The notes under the pieces are model-generated. The model was not told where the DNA came from. It ran no database searches and worked only from the letters and a program-made list of their open reading frames with translations. From positions 3,162,001-3,226,000 of the forward strand of contig WOAB01000098.1 in NCBI GenBank assembly GCA_027886185.1: DNA of 64,000 bases. The letters are read 5' to 3'. Positions 56,547-64,000 of this stretch are shown piece by piece; the stretch's first letter is position 1, and each line of letters begins with the position of its first letter. A program made the translations under genes and the position numbers. The stretch comes from Rheum nobile. Lineage: Eukaryota; Streptophyta; Magnoliopsida; Caryophyllales; Polygonaceae.

Positions 56547-58613
56547 TTACTTGACATAGACTTCTTCTTGAAGAATTTCATTGAGGAAGGCCGTCTTTAC
56601 ATCCATTTGGAACAACTTGAACCCTTTGTGAGATGCGAAGGCAATCAACAATCTTATTGCTTCGATCCTTGCCACTGGAGCATAAGTTTCATCATAGTCG
56701 ATGCCTTCTTGTTGATTGTATCCTTGAGCAACAAGTCTAGCTTTGTTCCTTATCACAGCTCCTGTATCATCTAGCTTGTTTCTGAAAACCCATCTAGTTC
56801 CTATGATGTGTTTATCCTTGGGGCGGGGAACTAGATGCCATACTTTGTTTCTTTCAAACTGATGAAGCTCTTCTTGCATAGCTTGGATCCAGTCCGAATC
56901 CTTCAGTGCCTCACCTATGTTCTTTGGTTCCACAATAGATAGAAAGGCATTGAAGGCAAAGAAGGTTAGATGTTCGAACCTGACTGGAGGCTTGATGACT
57001 CTTCTTTCTCTGTTAGGAGCTAGAGCATTTGATGTGGAGACATTCTGAGTTGAGCATTCAGCTTCCTGTTTGGGATCACCTTCTCCATTGAAGATCATGT
57101 GGGAAGATGAATCATTGAAGTCTCCACAGATGTTGTCGTCATGCTCCTGGTTCCCAGAGATGGATTGTTGTTCATTATCCATGGGAACTGGTGGAGGAGC
57201 CATTAGAGGGTTCCGAGCAACATGACATGAACTGGGTGTAGTGACATCTTCATCTGGATCTTCTTGATATGACTTGGGAAACGGGTCTTCAAAGGAATTG
57301 GTGGTGTTCTGCACAATCTTTCCAAGTGATTTTTCATTAAAAATAACATGAACACTTTCTTCTACCTTTTTAGTCATTTTGTTAAAGACTTTGTACGCCT
57401 TGCTACCCGAGGCGTATCCAATGAAGATTCCTTCATCACTTCTTGGGTCGAATTTGCCAAGATTGTCCTTCCCATTGTTGTGCACAAAGCACTTGCATCC
57501 GAACACCCTCAGATGTGAGATGTTGGGAACTCTTCCTCTTAGGAGCTCATAGGGTGTCTTTTCTGTGATTGGGCGAAGCATGGCTCGATTGATGATGTAG
57601 CAAGCTGTGTTGATCGCCTCAGCCCAAAATGATTGAGAGAGTCCACTTGAGATCAGCATAGTCCGAGCCATGTCTTCCAAAGTTCTGTTCTTCCTTTCCA
57701 CTACTCCATTTTGTTGAGGAGTGTATGGTGCAGAGAAGGTGTGATCAATTCCATGCTCACTGCAAAAGATTAGAAATTCTCCATTTTTGAATTCGGTACC
57801 ATGGTCAGACCGAATGGCATTGAGTGAACAATCAAGAGATTTTTCTAACAAAGGAACCAGATCTTTAAAGCGGTCAATAACTTCACTCTTAGATTTAATA
57901 AAGATGGTCCAAGTAAAGCGAGAGAAGTCATCGACAAGAACAAAGATATACCTGTTCCCTCCTAGGCTCTGAACTCTCATGGGTCCACACATATCCATGT
58001 GGATGAGTTCAAGAGGCCTTGAGGTGCTTACCATGTTTTTGGACTTGAAGGAACTACGAGCCTGTTTCCCTTTTACACAGTCAGAGTACAGTTCCTTAGA
58101 TATGCCACTTAGCTTTGGCAGCCCTCTGACTAGCTCCTTTGAGTGTAGCTTTTGAATCAGCTTGGTGCTAGCATGACCAAGGCGTTGATGCCACAAATCA
58201 TCTTGGTCATTCACAGTTGAGAGACAAAGTTTCTCCTTGGGAACAAAGGATGGATCAATTATGTAGACATTGTTGAATCTTTTCCCTTTTAGGATGATTT
58301 GTCCCGAGGAGTCAAGGACTGAACATTTGTTTGATCTGAATATAACTTCATTGTCTCCTTGATCACACAGCTGTGACACACTTATTAGGTCAAAACCAAG
58401 ATTATCAACAAGGTGAACTTTGTTTACCTGAATGTGATCGTTGAGTTTCACAGTTCCTATTCCACAGATTGTCCCTTTGCTTTTGTCTCCAAAGGATATG
58501 TTCCCTCCTTGGAGAGGTTGAAGAGAGATCATTTGATTTCTTCTTCCAGTCATATGGCATGAGCAACCATTGTCGATGTACCATAGTTGAGGTTGCCTCT
58601 CTTCTTTCTGCAC
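56547..58613 (-). pseudogene. pol: Protease, integrase and start of RT, element 3
   Basis: 688 open codons. Protease [13 protein letters not shown]: the catalytic Asp (58572-58574) is present but the usual D-S-G is D-N-G. Integrase HQRLGHAS with a zinc region where the first Cys of the pair is Ser (SDCVKGK). Core [17 protein letters not shown] and [11 protein letters not shown] are intact. RT starts with [20 protein letters not shown] and reaches [20 protein letters not shown]. Confidence 0.9.
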
Positions 58614-58622
58614 ATAAGGGAG

Positions 58623-59963
58623 CTAAGATTTCTGAACCCAGCGAAGCTTGGCTTTACTGGAGGGATTAGCATTGCGAGTCTGTGAATAACCAGGGAACTG
58701 GTTCCTTTCATGGTAATGAGTACTTTTCTCCTTTTCAAAGTTTCCTTTCTTAGCACAATCAGTGTTGTAATGACCATTCTTACCACAGTAGGTACACAAA
58801 CGATTGTAAACAACATGTCCATATTTTCCTTTTCCTGGCCTAAAAGGTTTTTCAGTTTTCCTTTTGTTAAAATCAACATTGTTTCTAACATTACTATGGG
58901 CCATGTCAATATATCTTTTGTGAGCAAAGGAATTGGTGAACAATTGGTTTTCAGGAACCATCTTTTCTTTTCCCTTAGGTTCCTTCTTAGGACTTTGAGA
59001 ACTTTCATTTAGACGTTTGACAACCTCAGCCTTGTTCTCAAGAACCATGATCTTTTCTGATAGGAATTGATTTCTATCACGAGAAGTGACAAGAGCAGTA
59101 CTGAGGTTCTCATTCATCTCAACAAGTTCTCGCCTAGCCTTTTCATTTTCAGCATCATTGTTCCATTTGTTGTTGACATATCCTATTCCATGACGTTGTC
59201 TCACAAAAATAGTTTGATTTATCATTTTTTCATTAATAAAATCAGTGAGAATGTCCAATCTATCAATTTTGGATTGAAGCATGTCATTTCTAGGTAAGTT
59301 AGCATGCAAGGGAACTTTGACAGAATCTATGCTAGTTTCATCACAAGATTTGCAAGTTTTAAGGTGACTAGCATGCACATTCCTAATATCAATGAGTTTG
59401 GAGTGAGTTTCAGCTAGGTCTTTCTCAGTTTCATCAAGTTTCTTACTCCAAACAGAATTCTCAACAGTCAAGCAAGCAATTTCATCTTCACAATCATCAA
59501 GTTTCTGTTGAAGGGAACTGGTTTCCTTTCCTAGTTTCTTTATGATCTTAAGAAGTTGTTTCTTATCACAGTCAACTAGGGATTTTAAGAGATCGTCAGA
59601 AGTTACCTCAAGGTCTTCTGAGTCGCTTGAGTCTCCTTTTGCCATGAGACATCTTCCTCCAGAGAATCCACTCAGATCCAGTTCCTCATCTGAGTCTTCT
59701 CCCCATGAGGCTACGAGAGCCTTCTTTCTTTGAGGTCTTTCTTCTTCCTTGGAGTCTTCCTTGTTGGGACAGTTCTTAGCATAGTGTCCCTTTTCCTTGC
59801 ACTCATAACAGGAGACTTCCTTGAGATCCCTTCTAGGTCCATTGTGGGAGGAACTGCCCTTTTGGAACCTTCCCTTCACAAAGAATTTTTTGATGTTCTT
59901 TGAGAAGAGGGCGGTTAGTTCGTCCTCTTCTTCTTCTTCCAGGTCTGAGTTCTCTTGTTCCAT
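58623..59963 (-). pseudogene. gag: Gag C-terminal part with two zinc knuckles, element 3
   Basis: Acidic start (DLEEEEEDELTALF), knuckle CYECKEKGHYAKNC, a coiled-coil-rich middle (SSLQQKLDDCEDEIACL), and a second knuckle CTYCGKNGHYNTDC near the end. Long coiled-coil gag with two knuckles is typical of SIRE elements. TAG at 58623-58625 separates it from the protease in the same frame. Confidence 0.82.
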
Positions 59964-59990
59964 CTCGAGCCTGAGAAGGCTTTGGAGATT

Positions 59991-60605
59991 TTAAGGGCGA
60001 TTCCTTTCTCCAATTTCTTGGGTCAAGAGAAGGGATTGGATGCCTGGAGTGTTCTTCATGATTCCCTTGAGAATGGTGAACTTGGAGTTGAGTCCGTTGA
60101 TGACCACTAGGGACTTGGAAACTTCATCAAGGTCGACTCCCGCCGCTGTTAACTTTCCAATCAATCTGTTGAAGCGGGAGTAGTATTCTGAGATGGTCTC
60201 AGTTTCCATCATTTTGAAGGTGTGGTATTCTCCTTCCAAAGCAAATTTTCTGCTTTGCTTTAGTTCCTCACTTCCTTCATGCATCTCCTTGAGAGCTTTC
60301 CACATTTCCTTGGCCGTCTTGATGCCTATGACCTTGTCCATGTCCTCTTTGTCCAATCCATTGAGGATGAACTGCCTGGCCTTGGCATTCTTCTCCATGA
60401 TAACATAGTGTTCTGGTTTCCAATCTTCTTCCTTCATGGTGAGGTCGACATATCCATCTCCATTTTCGACTATCCTCCAGCATTGGTAGTCGTTGGTTTT
60501 GATGTGGCTTTCCATGCACTTTTCCCACCATGTTTCTTCTCCTTTCTTTCGGAGATGTGGCTTGTTGGTGGAGATTCTGAGCTCAAACTTGCTTGGTTGA
60601 GACAT
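59991..60605 (-). pseudogene. gag: Gag N-terminal part, element 3
   Basis: Start at ATG 60605 (MSQPSKFELRIS); an in-frame ATG at 60623 is less likely. Blocks DYQCWRIVENGDGYVDLTMK, ARQFILNGLDKEDMDKVIG, TISEYYSRFNRLIGKLTAAG and SKFTILKGIMKNTPGIQSL are the copia gag (UBN2-type). TAA at 59991-59993, then same frame. Confidence 0.85.
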
Positions 60606-60641
60606 GATCTGCAAACTTAACAAAGATCTAGAGCTTTTCCT

Positions 60642-60653
60642 GCTCTGATACCA
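60642..60653 (-). other. Primer binding site, tRNA-Met type (element 3)
   Basis: Plus GCTCTGATACCA, i.e. TGGTATCAGAGC on the element strand, 2 nt from the LTR. Confidence 0.88.
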
Positions 60654-60655
60654 AT

Positions 60656-61790
60656 TATAGGATCGTGATTGTTAGATAATAACTTAAGGAACTCAGAATA
60701 TGGATTCTAAGTTCCCTTCGCAGCGGAAATAAACAATCAAACAAATGACAAGTTCCTTATAGTGGAAACCTTTGATTGCCAACTAGCAATCCAGGATAAA
60801 AACCACTACCTTTCTTTCGAAAGGATTTCAAGGTCTACTTCTTGATTTCTTATCTCTTTTGGTTACAGCTTATCCTAGGAACAAACACACAGTTTCTTTG
60901 CCTTACATACAGTTAGGCAATCCTAGATAACTTAACACAATCAATAATTAATCCAAGAAACAGACCTTTGCACCTAGGAACTATCACTTACAGTCACAGG
61001 AACTTAGCACTCAGCTCTTCTATTCCTTGACTGGTTCCTCTTGATCTCGGTTTGCTTTGATGATCTTGTTTAAAGGTTCACACTGGATATTTGCTAATGT
61101 GTGTGAGTCGTATTTCAGTGCTTGAAGATAACCCTTGAGTTAGTCTTCCTTTTATAGAGGATTCTTCGCAGCTTCTTCTTCTCTTGGTTCCCACAGATTG
61201 AGCTTGCCCTAGGATCAGTGGTTCTACTTGGTCCACGTTGTTCTTGGCATGTGCAAACAACCTAGGCAGCTCAGAATCTCTTTTGGTTGGTCAACTACCT
61301 CAGACGAGTCTTGCTATGTCGTTGTCCAAATGCTTTCGTCCGAGGTTGAACAAGCTGGGCGTTTGGGAACTGTCTTCTGGACAGTGACATCTCTATGTCG
61401 TGTCGCTTTCACCTTTTCTGTCCGAGGTTCAGCGTTTCTGGGTATCTTGTTGTTTTGTTCTGGACATTGGCATACCTTTGGAAACTTCGGACAAGTCGTT
61501 TTCAACAACTTTTGTCCTAGGTTGTGTGTTCCCAGATTTCTCGGAAATCACAGCCTTGCATGCTACCTTTCTGGGCACACCTGGGTTCCTCTGGGTTCCT
61601 TCCTCTGTCTTGTTCCTTTGGTTCTTTTGTCCTGTTTGGCTTTCTTGCCTTCGGTATATTCTTGTGGTTCCTTAAAGCACATCTTTGAGATAAAACATTA
61701 GTATAATAATATTTGTCATCTTCAAAAGTAGAGAAACTGAGGAAAGGAACTCTTAGGGGAACCGAGGTTCCAGAGTTCCGTTTCCTAAAA
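60656..61790 (-). repeat. Element 3 5' LTR (minus strand)
   Basis: Plus-strand view TATAGGATC...CCTAAAA; both terminal dinucleotides carry a mutation relative to the other LTR (TG to TA, ACA to AAA). TATA box TTTTATA on plus at 61150-61156. Confidence 0.9.
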
Positions 61791-61795
61791 CAATT

Positions 61796-62570
61796 CACGC
61801 GGCGCGGCATCTTTATCTGAGACCCACCGCCGGGTCGCGGTGGCTTCTGGCGGGGGGCGGTGACTTTTCAGCTTCTGTGACACTTTAGTAAAAATGCCAT
61901 AACTTTTGATTCCCAACTCGGATTGCGCTCATATTTTGAGGACTTGCAGTAGACTTCAAGATCTAACTCCTCGAATTGGAATCACTTCATTTGGAAATCT
62001 GAGTAGAGAGAACGAACCATTTGAATTCAGCAAATTGTTCTTCTACTCTTCAATACACTTCAAACCTCTATAAATCCCATGATTTCTTCACTTCTCCACT
62101 CTAACTCCATAATCTCCAATTGTGCATAAAATCCATCCAAATGGCGCCTCAAACCTGGTAATAATCCTTAGATATGTGCTACAAAATAGCACTCATCAGT
62201 ACTCGACGAGACAACATTGAAAAGATGTTATTCCGGTTTGTGATTTGTCGATGGGAGAAGATACTGGGTAGGGTAAGAGACGTACCAAAGGAGGATGAAG
62301 ACGAAAAGGACGAGGAAACTAATAAGCCTCTTAGAATGCTCATACGCGAGGTCAGGGGTTTAAATAAGGACATGGAGACCATCAAGAACATCATGATGGA
62401 GCTCATGACACATGTCAATGAAGAAGACTAGTCTTCCGGAAATGACCCTAATGTGTTTCCCTAACTCTCTTATTCCTCTTTCCACTCCCAACATATGTTT
62501 TTCCTATTTGTTTTTTTGTTTTATTTTTTAAGGTTTTTCTTGTGTATGCTGATGTGAAACAAGGGGTTGA
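61796..62570. repeat. Continuation of the unassigned repeat, right of element 3
   Basis: Begins CACGCGGCGCGG, then AT-rich with a TATAAATCCC box (about 62070-62079). An open frame at 62174-62431 (acidic, KEDEDEKDEETNK, then a helical end) has no recognised family and is probably a retroelement gag remnant or chance. Confidence 0.35.
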
Positions 62571-63180
62571 ATGCCCTTGTCTCATAAGCTTGAGCTCCGG
62601 ATCGTGGCATAAGAGAGGCTCGATCTTCTCCTAGAGGCTCCGCCTGGCTAGATGGCTCCTTGGAGAGGATTTTAAGGCGGAAGCAAGAGGAACATTGAGA
62701 GGAACGGAGGGGAAGCGAAGGGCGGCCGAGAGGAAGCGAGTGGCCGACCGAGAAGGAGCTTGGCTGGCCGCGAGTGGCTAAGGGCCAAGGGAACCTCTCC
62801 TAGAGGTTTCTTTCGCTGGCTTGACTTGGATTCAAACTTGTTGAGTTAATTTGTTTGAGAGAATCGTGAGAGATTAAGAGGAAGATGGAGAGATTGTGAG
62901 TGTTTTGAGTTGATAGAAGAAGTGGAGGCCTTAGGGAGGTATTTCTCTACCTAAGGGAGATTTCTTTTTAATTCTTCAACTAAATGAACAGGGCAGCCAA
63001 AAGTTGGCTTAAGTACTTAGGGTTCCTAGTGGACTAGGAGCCCATGTGCAAATGGGTCCACACGCCCAAAATGGAAAGACACTTACATACTTAATTGACT
63101 AAAAGGTAAAGGAAGATAGACGCCTTGGAAAGGCTTGAGGCTTGCGGCCACTTGGCCAGCCAAGGCGTGCGGCAATGAGA
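62571..63180 (-). repeat. Probable gypsy 3' LTR (minus strand)
   Basis: Lies just downstream, in the minus direction, of a gypsy pol tail, with LTR-like composition and a Ser/Arg-free noncoding character. Boundaries not resolved; no partner LTR in the window. Confidence 0.4.
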
Positions 63181-63600
63181 TCATGGAGCTGCGGCGAGCT
63201 CGATGTCGCCTTGATTTTCATGTGCAGCCATCGTCACCAAAGTGAATAGGCATGGTGGCGGTGGCTTGGAAAGGCCCATGCTCGCGGTGGTCCGAGCAAT
63301 GATTGATTGGGAGGCTTGAGCAATGGCCCTTGCTTGAGCCCTCGTCATCGGGCCTTCATGCCTCAACCTCAACAAGTCCTTCTCTTCGGTGGCGGTCAAG
63401 TAAGGTTGGTGGCCATCACTCTCCCCTTCTTGAAGGAGAATTGTCCCCAATTCGTCATCTTTTTCCGGGGGCACATAAGGAGAGAGGTCCGCCACATTGA
63501 AAGTAGGATGGGCACCATAGGACTCGGGGAGCTCGACTTCATAGGCATTGTCACCAAAGCGGTGGAGCACTTTGAAGGGGCCATCACCATGTGGGGCCAA
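63181..63600 (-). pseudogene. pol: Gypsy integrase C-terminus and pol tail (element G, minus)
   Basis: DGPFKVLHRFGDNAYEVELP, HPTFNVADLSPYVPPEKDDE and GPMTRAQARAIAQASQSI: the IN C-terminal fold and the GPxTRAxA tail of Reina-like gypsy. The frame is intact but cut at its N-terminal side by the junction with a copia LTR at about 63600. Confidence 0.75.
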
Positions 63601-64000
63601 CTTTTGAAGATGACAAATATTTTGATACTAATGTCTTATCTCAAAGATGTGTGTTAAGGAACCACAGGACAATTACTGAAAGCATGAAAGCCAAACAGGA
63701 CAAGAGAACCAAGCAGCAAGCCAAAGGAGTTCCCCTGAGAGTTCCTTTCCTCAGTTTCTCTACTTTTGAAGATGACAAATATTTTGATACTAATGTCTTA
63801 TCTCAAAGATGTGTGTTAAGGAACCACAGGACAATTACTGAAAGCATGAAAGCCAAACAGAACAAGAGAACCAAGCAGCAAGCCAAAGGAAGGAACCCAG
63901 GTGTGCCCAGAAATGCAACATGTGATGTTGCGCTTCCCGAGAAATTTGGGAACACCAACCTCGGACAAGAGAAAGGTGAAAGCAACTTGTGCGAAGCTTC
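63601..64000 (+). repeat. SIRE-type copia LTR fragment with a 162 bp tandem duplication
   Basis: Reverse complement of part of the element 3 LTR (GTTCCCCTGAGAGTTCC, then ACTTTTGAAGATGACAAAT). The unit starting CTTTTGAAGATGAC occurs at 63601 and at 63763, 162 bp apart. It continues past the window end, in plus orientation, opposite to element 3. Confidence 0.8.

Larger units (their letters stand above)
51264..61790 (-). mobile_element. Element 3: near-complete SIRE-like Ty1/copia retrotransposon
   Basis: Two LTRs of 1135 bp each (51264-52398 and 60656-61790), CAATT on both sides. On the minus strand: primer binding site, gag, PR-IN-RT-RNaseH (copia order), an env-position ORF, polypurine tract, 3' LTR. 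I count roughly two dozen substitutions between the LTRs, about 2 to 2.5 percent. The gag-pol frame has several in-frame stops, so it is inactive. The long 3' region with an extra ORF is characteristic of the SIRE/Maximus lineage. Confidence 0.92.

Noticed and set aside
62174..62431. 85-codon acidic ORF
   Set aside because: No recognisable domain or second copy; kept only as a remark in the repeat entry.

Overview
This is a transposon-packed piece of a plant nuclear genome, probably a eudicot. I see no intact host gene. Nearly everything is LTR retrotransposon sequence (Ty3/gypsy and Ty1/copia), nested and in different states of decay, plus two CACTA DNA-transposon segments, a tRNA-derived SINE cluster and a small MITE. 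Plant origin is inferred from chromodomain-bearing Tekay/Del-like gypsy elements with 2.2-2.8 kb LTRs, a SIRE-like copia element with an extra ORF after pol, Reina-like gypsy pol, tRNA-Met-type primer binding sites, and captured exons of plant-type eIF2-alpha, adenylate kinase and cytochrome b5. It reads like heterochromatin.

Layout. 1-116: gag-like flank. 117-11096: gypsy element 1 (5' LTR 117-2892; a broken upstream acidic ORF, here called ORF0, 3106-4017; gag-pol 4309-9213 in one frame with four in-frame stops; 3' LTR 9250 to a break at 11096). 11097-16900: element A, a gag-like ORF joined to a gypsy pol tail. It is split by a solo LTR of element 1's family (11695-14158), whose 3' end holds a SINE cluster (14159-14787). 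17450-18612: gypsy tail and LTR remnants. 18565-29340: two decayed Reina-like gypsy copies (D, E); D's leader holds a 4.08 kb CACTA element (19419-23495) carrying three host gene fragments. 29457-41857: gypsy element 2, complete at both ends with TSD AAGGT, inserted in element B and itself holding an LTR-less copia fragment (about 31770-33450). 41863-45290: rest of element B, then gypsy remnant C split by a copia solo LTR (44153-45066). 45575-45911: orphan CACTA terminus. 48027-50193: copia 5' LTR and broken gag. 51264-61790: SIRE-like copia element 3 on the minus strand (TSD CAATT) with an env-position ORF. 61796-64000: host repeat, a gypsy pol tail (minus) and a copia LTR fragment.

How the parts relate. 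Elements 1 and 2 are related subfamilies. Both carry, between the primer binding site and gag, the same kind of extra ORF: an MGAxxS-type start, a long acidic repeat, a conserved central block and a conserved basic tail. I consider this upstream ORF, possibly reached by splicing from the LTR, the best candidate for an under-described system. The other leading observations are the CACTA element with eIF2-alpha, adenylate kinase and cytochrome b5 exons, and the presence of one insertion event in two states (full length and solo LTR, same flank and TSD) in a single contig. All coordinates of decayed elements without clear termini are approximate.
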